A stretch of DNA of 64,000 nt. It comes from an uncultured Eubacteriales bacterium (GTDB lineage Bacteria; Bacillota; Clostridia; UBA1381; UMGS1253). A program made the translations under genes and the position numbers. A model generated the notes under the pieces. That model worked only from the letters and a program-made list of their open reading frames with translations, was not told where the DNA came from and did not search any database. Of the stretch, positions 1 to 6,960 are shown one piece after another. The DNA is taken from the NCBI GenBank assembly GCA_902492065.1, contig CABUKE010000001.1:558001-622000 (forward strand), in the 5' to 3' direction. How positions within the stretch are numbered: position 1 is the stretch's first letter; every line of letters starts with the position of its first letter.

Positions 1-1
1 A

Positions 2-628
2 GATATGAAAAAGTTTTACCGGCAGGTCTACGACACTTGGAACGAGGAGAGGTTTGAACGGTTGGCAGATGTGTTTGCCATTGACACGGGCCGCCGGGTA
101 CAGCGTCTGTCAAAGGGTATGCAGAAGCAGGTTGCCTTCTGGCTCGGAATCTGCACCATGCCGGACGTGATGATTTTGGACGAACCTGTTGACGGTCTCG
201 ATCCGGTTATGCGCCGCAAGGTGTGGAGCCTGATTTTGCAGGACGTGGCGGAGCGCGGTACAACGGTGCTGATTTCGTCGCACAACCTGCGCGAGCTGGA
301 GGACGTATGCGACCATGTGGGCATTATGCACCAGGGGCGCGTCGTGCTCGAAAAGCGGCTTGACGACATCAAGTCCGATGTACACAAATTGCAGGTGGCG
401 TTCACCGGCGGACTGCCGGAAGAACTGGTAAAAGAGCTTGCGCCGATGCATGTTTCCGAGTACGGCAGCGTCCATCTTCTGATTGTGAAGGGCGACTACG
501 AGGCGATTATGGCGGCGGTCAACAGGTACAATCCCGTATTGGTCGACTTGCTTCCGCTCACGCTGGAAGAAATCTTTATCTATGAGTTAGGGGGGCTTGG
601 ATATGAAATCAAAGACGTCGTTCTTTAA
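2..628 (+). CDS. ABC transporter ATP-binding protein, 5' truncated (YtrB-like)
   Basis: This is the C-terminal part of an ABC ATPase; the frame is open to the left edge of the window, so the Walker A region lies outside. Seen here are the ABC signature LSKGMQKQ, the Walker B segment VMILDEP followed by the D-loop (VDGLDP), and the switch histidine in SSHNL. A C-terminal extension of about 90 residues follows, typical of YtrB/EcsA-like exporters. The gene overlaps the next one by about 26 bases, so the two are probably translationally coupled. The partner permease suggests export of, or resistance to, a cell-envelope-active compound. The substrate cannot be read from the sequence. Confidence 0.93.
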   Translation, partial: DMKKFYRQVYDTWNEERFERLADVFAIDTGRRVQRLSKGMQKQVAFWLGICTMPDVMILDEPVDGLDPVMRRKVWSLILQDVAERGTTVLISSHNLRELEDVCDHVGIMHQGRVVLEKRLDDIKSDVHKLQVAFTGGLPEELVKELAPMHVSEYGSVHLLIVKGDYEAIMAAVNRYNPVLVDLLPLTLEEIFIYELGGLGYEIKDVVL

Positions 629-2330
629 TAAGGGCCTGTTCTTTTCCAATATAAAACGCTACGGCTGGGTATCCTGCGTATGGGCCGCTCTGATGTTTCT
701 GGCGGTTCCGATGTCGATGCTGACCTTTAATATGGATGCGGTATATCAATTTGACGACTACATGGAGTTCTTTATGAGCCGGTTCGGCGGCATTTTGTCC
801 AATCTGATGTTGTGCGGCTTCCCGGTTCTGGTCGGTGTGTTGGTGTTCCGCTACCTGCATTCGCCGCGGTCAACGACTGTCCTGCACGGGATGCCGTTTT
901 CCCGGCCGCGCCTGTTTACCAACGGGCTTCTGTCCGGCGTTGCTCTGATGTTGTTCCCGCTTTTGCTCAACACAGCCATCGTTTTGATTATCAAGATGAC
1001 GATGCCGGTAGGGCAGTATCTGGACTATACGACCATATTCATATGGCTGTTAAATTCGGTCTGCATGGCGTTTATCGTGTTCAGCCTCACCGTGTTTGTC
1101 GGGATGTTTACCGGCAATATCATGGCGCATTTTGTCTTTACGTATATCATTCACTTTCTGCCGATTGGCCTGTGGATGCTGTTTAACAATTTGTTTGTCG
1201 TACTTGTGTATGGCTATCACTATATTACGCCGCCGGATTGGCTGACGAAGTTTCCAATGATGTGCTTTATGAGAAACACCATTGACTGTGACGCGGCCTA
1301 TGTGATTGCTGGTGTGATTCTGCTGGCGTTCGCGCTGCTGGCGTATCGGAAGCGCCCGCTCGAGAATGCGTCCGACATTGTCGTATTCCCGGTTATCCGC
1401 CCAATTTTTAAGTACGGTGTGACGTTCTGCCTGGCGATTACCGGATATATCTACTTCTGTTTCATTATGGGGCAGGCCCAGAGCATTGTGATTGCATTGA
1501 TTTTTGCAGTGATTGGGTATGCTATCGCGCAGATGCTGTTGCAGAAAACGTGGCGCATTTGGCGTTCCTATAAGGGAATGCTCGTCAGCCTTGCAGTAAT
1601 TTTTGTGTTCTGGGGCGCAATTGAGTTTGACGTGACGGGGTATGAGGCACGTGTGCCTGTAGTTTCTGATGTGGAAAGTGTTACGATAAATGGTCTTGAT
1701 GGGATTCCTGCTGCCGAAATTGAGTTAACGCAGGAGTCGGACATTACAGTATTGTGTGGCCTGCATAAGAAATTGGCCGACGACCGGGACAACTGGGATA
1801 GAAAGAACCAGAATGAGATGGAGAACCCCACTTATCTCACGCTGACGTATGAAATGAAAAATGGTTCAGAAATGAGCCGGGCCTACCGTTTTGAACGCGA
1901 TGATTATAATTCTGAAGTCGCAGCAATCTACGGACTGCCCGAGGTTCGGAGACAGGGCTTCCCGATTATCGAAAAGACTGCCGACGACATCGACGCGGTT
2001 GAGGTATATGTTTATGGAATGAGTACACCGGACGCAAAGAGCCAGGATTACCGAATCACGGATAAAACACAAATTAACGATATTTTGAATGTCCTCAAGG
2101 TTGACGTCAACGAAATCACCGCGGAGGAAATCATGGAGAGTGTGCTCACGGGCGGCGTTATGAACCTCCGGTTCGAGATGCGTCCGGAGCGGAGCGCCCC
2201 GCTTCCGCCGGAACAGTCTTCCTATTATATGGAGCAGTCGAGCGGAATTTACAGTTATGACTTGACGGACGCTTATACGAATACGCTCCGCTGGCTTGAC
2301 ACCAATGTGCTGGCAGCAGAGCAGCAATAA
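603..2330 (+). CDS. ABC transporter permease with DUF6449-like C-terminal domain (YtrC-like)
   Basis: A 575-residue membrane protein. About ten hydrophobic segments occupy residues 20-350, and a soluble, acidic domain of about 220 residues ends the protein. This layout matches ABC-2 type permeases carrying a DUF6449-like tail that accompany YtrB-type ATPases. The start is taken at ATG 603 behind a GGGGGG run; a TTG at 597 is also in frame. The gene overlaps the end of the ATPase gene. The C-terminal domain, probably extracytoplasmic, follows the last membrane segment (about residue 330). A stem-loop follows about 60 bases downstream. The family call is from recalled architecture, so treat DUF6449 as likely rather than certain. 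Confidence 0.8.
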   Translation: MKSKTSFFNKGLFFSNIKRYGWVSCVWAALMFLAVPMSMLTFNMDAVYQFDDYMEFFMSRFGGILSNLMLCGFPVLVGVLVFRYLHSPRSTTVLHGMPFSRPRLFTNGLLSGVALMLFPLLLNTAIVLIIKMTMPVGQYLDYTTIFIWLLNSVCMAFIVFSLTVFVGMFTGNIMAHFVFTYIIHFLPIGLWMLFNNLFVVLVYGYHYITPPDWLTKFPMMCFMRNTIDCDAAYVIAGVILLAFALLAYRKRPLENASDIVVFPVIRPIFKYGVTFCLAITGYIYFCFIMGQAQSIVIALIFAVIGYAIAQMLLQKTWRIWRSYKGMLVSLAVIFVFWGAIEFDVTGYEARVPVVSDVESVTINGLDGIPAAEIELTQESDITVLCGLHKKLADDRDNWDRKNQNEMENPTYLTLTYEMKNGSEMSRAYRFERDDYNSEVAAIYGLPEVRRQGFPIIEKTADDIDAVEVYVYGMSTPDAKSQDYRITDKTQINDILNVLKVDVNEITAEEIMESVLTGGVMNLRFEMRPERSAPLPPEQSSYYMEQSSGIYSYDLTDAYTNTLRWLDTNVLAAEQQ

Positions 2331-2388
2331 CGGTATCATCCCACATACCCGTGGGTTTGTATACACCCCATAAATCCCCTATAAAAGC

Positions 2389-2417
2389 GAAGCTCACCCC
2401 TCACCACGGTGAGCTTC
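2389..2417 (+). terminator. stem-loop after the ABC operon
   Basis: A perfect 10-bp inverted repeat (GAAGCTCACC/GGTGAGCTTC) with a 9-base loop is followed by CGCATTTT. It separates the ABC permease gene from the VanZ-like gene. The T-tract is short, so termination may be partial and VanZ could be read through. Confidence 0.6.
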
Positions 2418-2449
2418 CGCATTTTAGGACCACAAAGGAGGCCAATATT

Positions 2450-3097
2450 ATGTTGCTTGAGGTGATGGCGGCACTCAACCAATGCACCAGCACGCTTGCG
2501 CTGTTTCTTGTATGGGAGGTAGTTCTTCTCATATATGCGGGAAGACATGGAATTAAAGTCCCGGTTTTACATATTGCAGGTACGGCGGTATTTCTGTTTT
2601 TTATAACGGCTATGCTAACCGTTGCCGGGGTACCAAACCTTTTGACCTTTCGAATCGGGCCGGAGATGTATACGGTCAATTTTCAGCTTTTTGAAAGCTG
2701 GTCGGATTTCCATGGGCTGTACATTGCAAATATTATTATGTTTGTCCCGATGGGGTTCCTGCTTCCACTTTTGTGGGACAATTGCAGTCGGCTGTGGAAG
2801 ACGGCTTTGTTTTGCTTTGTATTCTCGCTTATAATTGAGCTGATGCAGCTCTTTAACTATCGTGCTACCGACATTGACGATTTGCTGATGAACACGATTG
2901 GCGGCCTTGTGGGGTATGCTATTTATAAGGCGGTTTTCTGGATTGGCGGACGTACGGTGCGGGTGTTCCGGATTGAAACGAAAACCGCCCCGCGTTGGAT
3001 TCGCTGCGAGGCGGCCATTCTAATTTTATGTATTGTACTTTGCCAGTTTTTTCTTGACCCGTGGCTGCCGGGGCTTTTTCCAGCATCGGGCCTATAA
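2450..3097 (+). CDS. VanZ-like family membrane protein
   Basis: A 215-residue integral membrane protein with about five hydrophobic segments. The central part, with IIMFVPMGFLLPLLW, then SLIIELMQLF and an acidic TDIDDLLMNTIGG stretch, is the typical pattern of the VanZ-like family (PF04892). In glycopeptide-resistance clusters VanZ gives low teicoplanin resistance. Most chromosomal homologues, such as this one, have no known role. The start at ATG 2450 is chosen because AAAGGAGG lies 8 bases upstream; the open frame extends further upstream through the stem-loop. No van genes are nearby. Confidence 0.85.
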   Translation: MLLEVMAALNQCTSTLALFLVWEVVLLIYAGRHGIKVPVLHIAGTAVFLFFITAMLTVAGVPNLLTFRIGPEMYTVNFQLFESWSDFHGLYIANIIMFVPMGFLLPLLWDNCSRLWKTALFCFVFSLIIELMQLFNYRATDIDDLLMNTIGGLVGYAIYKAVFWIGGRTVRVFRIETKTAPRWIRCEAAILILCIVLCQFFLDPWLPGLFPASGL

Positions 3098-3751
3098 ATG
3101 AAACCGGCGTGACAATTCTGCACGTATACTGCGTCCTTCGAACACAAGAAGCGCCGTAAGGGATATTATGCTTAACGCGACACACAGGATAGAGGGAAGA
3201 ATAACCCCAAGTGTACCAGTTAGATAAAAGAGAAGCGGCACCAAACAAAACAAAATATCGAGCAGCAGGCAAAAAAGCGAGTCGCCGGCAGAGAGACGCA
3301 AAATGCGTGTGAGCAAAAATACGGCAAGCATTGCCGCACCGCAGACGATTGGCACAACGTAATCAATTGACCAGCCGTGCCATCCGGTCACCATATCCCA
3401 TACAATACTGAGAAGTGAAACCAATACGACCTGCCAGGTGATATTTGATGCAATTTTGTGCCGCTTTTTTATGCCAAGCGTCACAGTGAGCCAGAGGCAT
3501 ACGATACCAAGCAGGGCGAACGCAGCCCAAAATATTTCGGCTGGAACGAGCAGATTGACAGCGACGCAGATAACGGCCGCACAGACCGCGCCAAATGTTA
3601 AGAGGCGGAAAAACAGGCCAAACTGTTTTTGCAGAGTTGGGATGGCTGGGTATGCGTCTTGCGTAGGGGGGCCTTCCAACGGCTTTTGACACAGGGGGCA
3701 GCGTACTGCCGTACCGCGCACCGTTACGCCGCATTGCTTACAATGTTTCAC
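3092..3751 (-). CDS. zinc-ribbon membrane protein, DUF6320-like
   Basis: A 219-residue protein. It starts with a zinc-ribbon (MKHCKQCGVTV then VRCPLCQ, a CxxC-CxxC pair) and continues into six hydrophobic segments. This pattern matches DUF6320 proteins of Clostridia, which are usually coded next to an acyltransferase of the condensation superfamily, as here. The ATG at 3751 overlaps the stop region of the upstream acyltransferase gene at 3748 (ATGA overlap), so the two are translationally coupled and probably work together, perhaps in acyl transfer at the membrane. The function is unknown. The last six bases overlap the end of the convergent VanZ-like gene. Confidence 0.75.
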   Translation of the reverse strand: MKHCKQCGVTVRGTAVRCPLCQKPLEGPPTQDAYPAIPTLQKQFGLFFRLLTFGAVCAAVICVAVNLLVPAEIFWAAFALLGIVCLWLTVTLGIKKRHKIASNITWQVVLVSLLSIVWDMVTGWHGWSIDYVVPIVCGAAMLAVFLLTRILRLSAGDSLFCLLLDILFCLVPLLFYLTGTLGVILPSILCVALSIISLTALLVFEGRSIRAELSRRFHL

Positions 3752-5036
3752 AGGATGTCACGCTCCTTTTCTTTTTTTATCCGCTCCGTACTGTTTTCGT
3801 CTGGCAGACAGGTCAAGAGTTCGACCGCAATCCCACGGGCTGTCAGTCTGCGGAAAAAAGCACGCTGGATGTCGGCGCTGACAAACGGGGAGGTAAAGCT
3901 GATACTGAGCGTATCTTGATATGAACAGACACAGGCTTGAATCCGATTGGTACCCGTAAAGAGGTCAAATGCGCGGATATCGCCGCAGAATTGTTCCGGC
4001 ATGGAGATAACGCCGGTATTCGATACGGCGGCCGTGCTGCGTCGCATAGAAGCGCGGTACGCAATACCAAGACAGAGATTCTTTAGCGGGAGCGGCGCAA
4101 GGCGGGCGAATGGGTTGTGTTCTGCTGAGAGATATTGGTTCATGCTGTTTGCGAGCTTATCCGCCCGCAGATTTTGCTTCAATTCTGCCTGCACTTTTTC
4201 CACGATACGTTCAAAAGAACTATTTTCTGTGGAAAAGTCATATTCCACATTGATAAGGCCGAAGAAATTCCGTGCTGATTCCGACGGGAAATAGCTGCGG
4301 AGGTTGACCGGGATGGAGAGGACGACTGGCCTTTTTTTGCGCGTGTCGGCATTTCGCTTCCGATTGCGTCGAACAGGCAGGCGCACAAAAAGCCGGTCAA
4401 TGTTGTATTATACGAGTGTGCCGCGGCGAGAACAGCTTTTACGCTGAGGCGGCCCGTGATAATTCCAATTCGGTTCTCCGGATACTTGAAGCCGCGGAGA
4501 CGATAGGCTTTGGAAAAGTGCTGGCGCTGCTTTTTTGCTTTATTGTTATAATATTTCTGAAAGCTGTCATTTTCCATTTGTGTTTGGGACGCGTCAAAGG
4601 AAAGGGGAGGCGCAGGGGTGTTGTTTGCCAGCGCGAGATAGTTGCTTACCAGAGTCTGCAAAAACCGGGTCGCACCTGTTCCATCGGATAAAACGTGGTA
4701 GACCTCCAAATTGATACGGTTTTGATAGTAGGTCACTTCGTAGAGCGGTCTGGTTTCGTTTTTATCATAGAGCGGTGCGCAGGGCGGCTTGTATTCCTCC
4801 CGCACCTCTGGAATGAGGGCGGAATGCTCTAAATAATACCAGAATAGTCCGCGCTTCATTACATATTGGTATACGTCAAATATTTTGACGGTTTCCCGAA
4901 GTGCCTGGCTCAGGAGATCGGAATCTACTGGAGCGGCAAGCTCACAGGAAAGACGGAACACCTGCGTTTCTGCCTTCGTCCCTGCGGAGGGGAAAATTTT
5001 TGCGGCATTGTCAAGCTTATTCCAACGATGTGTCAT
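3748..5036 (-). CDS. condensation-superfamily / alcohol acetyltransferase-like protein, frameshifted
   Basis: Two overlapping frames together encode one protein of the condensation (CoA-dependent acyltransferase) superfamily. The N-terminal part starts at ATG 5036 behind a GAGG site and carries the catalytic-type motif HVLSDGTG (HxxxDG form). The reading frame then has to change in the run of seven T (A on the coding strand) at 4332-4338, after residues MPTRAKK. The downstream frame continues with RPVVLSIPVNLR and runs to 3748. Adding one base gives exactly 430 codons, about the normal family length. A -1 slip on A-AAA-AAA gives the same product. It is coupled to the DUF6320 gene. It could be a sequencing error, a phase-variable tract, a slippage site or a young pseudogene. 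Confidence 0.72.
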
Positions 5037-5128
5037 GGTGGATACCTCGATTGTTCTGGATGAAATTTTATGATTACAGTAGAGAATATGCAAAAACAGA
5101 GCAATAAATATCAAAAAAACTACAAAAA

Positions 5129-5154
5129 CGGACACGCAGGAAAGGGCGTGTCCG
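5129..5154 (-). terminator. intrinsic terminator of the YdcZ-family gene
   Basis: A perfect 9-bp stem (CGGACACGC/GCGTGTCCG) with an 8-base loop. Read on the minus strand it is followed by TTTTTG and then a second T-run, about 95 bases after the stop of the YdcZ-family gene. Confidence 0.85.
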
Positions 5155-5247
5155 CTATGTTAACAACTTTCACAGAAAGTGCCTTCCAGTAGGATAGAAC
5201 AAAGTCATTGTACCATAATCCAACATGGAAAACAAGCCTGCGTTTTT

Positions 5248-5676
5248 CTATTTTATTTTAAACACCAGCACGCCGCCAATCATCATGGCAATACCGACAT
5301 ACTTCGTCCAGCCAAAGGCGACTTTTTCGCTGCCAAACAGGCCAAAGGCGTCAATGAGTGCGGCGACAAGCAATTGGGAAATCAAAATCGTGCTGATTGC
5401 AATGGTCGGGCTGAGGCCCTTGATGCTGAGCATGACCGTCACGGTAATGACCAAACCAAGCACACCGCCGAGCAGGTAATACTTTTCTACGCTGAAAATC
5501 TCCTTAAAGCCACCCTTCCCCATGATAAGGACTGCCACAATGGAGAGCAGGAAGGCGGTTCCCTGCACAAACACGTTGGATTCATACAGGCCGATTTTCT
5601 CGGACAGGCGCGTGTTGAACACCCCCTGGATGCTCATTGCCGCACCGGCTATGATACTGAACAGAAAGCCAATCAA
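5248..5676 (-). CDS. DMT-family transporter, YdcZ type
   Basis: A 142-residue membrane protein with four or five hydrophobic helices and the opening MIGFLFSIIAGAAMSIQGVFN that is typical of the YdcZ branch of the drug/metabolite transporter superfamily (PF04657). Single-domain members of this length usually act as dimers or as paired genes. The substrate is unknown. The start is a TTG at 5676 behind GGAAAGGG; no ATG is available in frame. It lies about 110 bases downstream of the DUF1540 gene on the same strand, with a structured leader between them, and ends at a strong terminator. Confidence 0.83.
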   Translation of the reverse strand: MIGFLFSIIAGAAMSIQGVFNTRLSEKIGLYESNVFVQGTAFLLSIVAVLIMGKGGFKEIFSVEKYYLLGGVLGLVITVTVMLSIKGLSPTIAISTILISQLLVAALIDAFGLFGSEKVAFGWTKYVGIAMMIGGVLVFKIK

Positions 5677-5699
5677 TTATTCTCACGCCCTTTCCAATG

Positions 5700-5780
5700 C
5701 CGGCAGAGCCGGTTTATGTAATATGCAGCAGAGTTTTAAACGGGGTAGATACCTGCTTAAAAGGCTGCTGCATGGGGATA
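5700..5780 (-). other. structured leader upstream of the YdcZ-family gene
   Basis: Read on the minus strand, ATGCAGCAG pairs with CTGCTGCAT across about 33 bases. It is followed by a compact CCGGC-TCT-GCCGG hairpin just before the ribosome-binding site of the transporter gene. This could be an attenuator or a riboswitch-like leader. It fits none of the small riboswitch classes I can recall (fluoride, guanidine-II, preQ1), so no class is assigned. Confidence 0.35.
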
Positions 5781-5788
5781 AAAGGAGG

Positions 5789-5956
5789 TTAACCCTTAAC
5801 CTGGAAGGACTGACAGTCTGTGCACTGGTCTACTGTTGGGTTTGCCTCGTGTGTGCCTACATGAATCTTATCCAGAGAACAATAGTCCTCTTTTCCGCAG
5901 TGGTACTTACATTGTGTTACGCTGCAGCCAATTGCATGGTTCGCCTTACATGTCAT
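5789..5956 (-). CDS. DUF1540 domain-containing small cysteine-rich protein
   Basis: A 55-residue protein with seven cysteines, spaced as in DUF1540 proteins (PF07561): Cys3, Cys11, Cys16, Cys20, Cys26, then CTDCQSF near the end. Such proteins are common in Clostridia and are presumed to bind metal. The start is ATG 5956, preceded by a very strong AAGGAGGTGAG site at 5959-5970. It is followed on the same strand by the YdcZ-family transporter gene, suggesting a two-gene transcript. The gene is easily missed because of its size. The role is unknown. Confidence 0.88.
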   Translation of the reverse strand: MTCKANHAIGCSVTQCKYHCGKEDYCSLDKIHVGTHEANPTVDQCTDCQSFQVKG

Positions 5957-6031
5957 AATCACTCACCTCCTTACGAAACTAGCATAACCAGCGGCTAAAT
6001 GTTTTATTCTCAAATAAAAATGTCAAAACTA

Positions 6032-6061
6032 TTGTCAGATGGGGGAAATATCGCATATAAT
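6032..6061 (+). promoter_or_regulatory. sigma-A promoter for the 6109 gene
   Basis: TTGTCA, an 18-base spacer, then TATAAT, ending about 48 bases before the ATG at 6109. Confidence 0.7.
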
Positions 6062-6108
6062 AAAAACTGGATATGTTAAGACCACTATGATAACCGGAGG
6101 TTTCTTAT

Positions 6109-6321
6109 ATGGATTTGAAAAATGGCAAGATAAAAGTACGCGAGGTGCTTGCAAACCCGGCTGCGATGGCAATTTTTGAGCGTGAGTTCGGCGAGCTGGC
6201 CCACAGTCCGCTTGTTCAGCACGCCGGGAACATGTCGCTGTCAAAAATCGTAAAAATGGCGCGCGGCAAGGTCGATGATGCGCAGATTGAGCGGATACTT
6301 AACGAGTTAATGGCACTGTAA
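6109..6321 (+). CDS. small helical protein of unknown function
   Basis: A 70-residue acidic/basic mixed protein predicted to be all helical, without membrane segments or cysteines. The pattern VREVLANPAAMAIFEREF, then LSKIVKMARGKVDDAQIERILNEL, suggests a compact helical domain; I have an unconfirmed impression that similar modules occur at the ends of larger clostridial proteins. It has its own promoter, a GGAGG site seven bases before the ATG, and a strong terminator, so it is a well-formed single-gene transcript. I do not recognise a function. Confidence 0.72.
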   Translation: MDLKNGKIKVREVLANPAAMAIFEREFGELAHSPLVQHAGNMSLSKIVKMARGKVDDAQIERILNELMAL

Positions 6322-6334
6322 GACCAGCACATAG

Positions 6335-6364
6335 AAATGGCATGGTTTGTTTTCCATGCCATTT
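6335..6364 (+). terminator. intrinsic terminator of the 6109 gene
   Basis: An 11-bp perfect stem (AAATGGCATGG/CCATGCCATTT) with an 8-base loop is followed by further T residues, 14 bases after the stop codon. Confidence 0.88.
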
Positions 6365-6378
6365 TTTCTTTCCTGCAT

Positions 6379-6816
6379 TTAGTGAAACTGAATCCGATAT
6401 GCGCCGCACAGGCGGAGAATGTTTTCTGCCTTTCCTTCGTCTTCCGCTTCTGCACGCATGGACAAAACGACAGATGTGCCTGTTACGTCTTCCTTCTCAT
6501 GTGGGATGCTTTCCGTGGCCTTTATGCTGAATTTGTGGTTTGCATGCAGACCGTTGTCTGCAAGAATGGCCGTAGCAGTAGGCAGGGGATAGGCGGACAC
6601 AGAAGGGGTCGTATCAGTGGGAAGCGCGCTGTAGGCAAAGCCGGTCGAACTGCCGAGTACGTCGCGCTTCGTGTTTTCAAACGTCTGTGCCACAAGGCTC
6701 TTTCCGGCCGAACTCAGCGCTACTGCGCGGATGTCGATGTTTTCGCTTTCCAGCGACGTAATGGCGTTTTGCGCCGCGTTTTCGTTGTAAAAAGTTGCTT
6801 CAAGCATTCTTGCCAT
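6379..6816 (-). CDS. stress-protein-like protein of unknown function
   Basis: A 145-residue soluble protein. Its start ARMLEATFYNENAAQNAITSLES with a following beta-strand (IRAVALSS) resembles the ferredoxin-like alpha/beta module seen in general stress proteins such as YflT/17M, but the similarity is weak. A second short strand region (TSVVLSMRAE, AENILRLCGA) near the C-terminus may be a second copy of the same fold. The start is placed at ATG 6816 behind AAAGGTG; a GTG at 6825 is also in frame. It stands alone, convergent with the 6109 gene, and shares no obvious operon. Function not known. Confidence 0.65.
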   Translation of the reverse strand: MARMLEATFYNENAAQNAITSLESENIDIRAVALSSAGKSLVAQTFENTKRDVLGSSTGFAYSALPTDTTPSVSAYPLPTATAILADNGLHANHKFSIKATESIPHEKEDVTGTSVVLSMRAEAEDEGKAENILRLCGAYRIQFH

Positions 6817-6912
6817 AATCTTCACCTTTCTTTGTTTGGATTCCCATGTTTAGTATGCTTGAAAGCAGGAAAAATAACAGAGAAAAAAATTCATCCGATA
6901 GAAAATTAAACA

Positions 6913-6947
6913 AAAAACACCGTATCCGGAAAGGATACGGTGTTTTT
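6913..6947. terminator. bidirectional terminator
   Basis: A perfect 15-bp inverted repeat (AAAAACACCGTATCC/GGATACGGTGTTTTT) with a 5-base loop. Placed 13 bases after the stop of the heparinase-like gene, which reads on the minus strand. Confidence 0.9.
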
Positions 6948-6960
6948 AACTTTAATGCTT

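Noticed and set aside
5037..5135. Hydrophobic N-terminal extension of the acyltransferase-like protein
   Set aside because: It could be taken for a membrane anchor, but it has no ribosome site, and ATG 5036 has GAGG at good spacing and starts the family homology.
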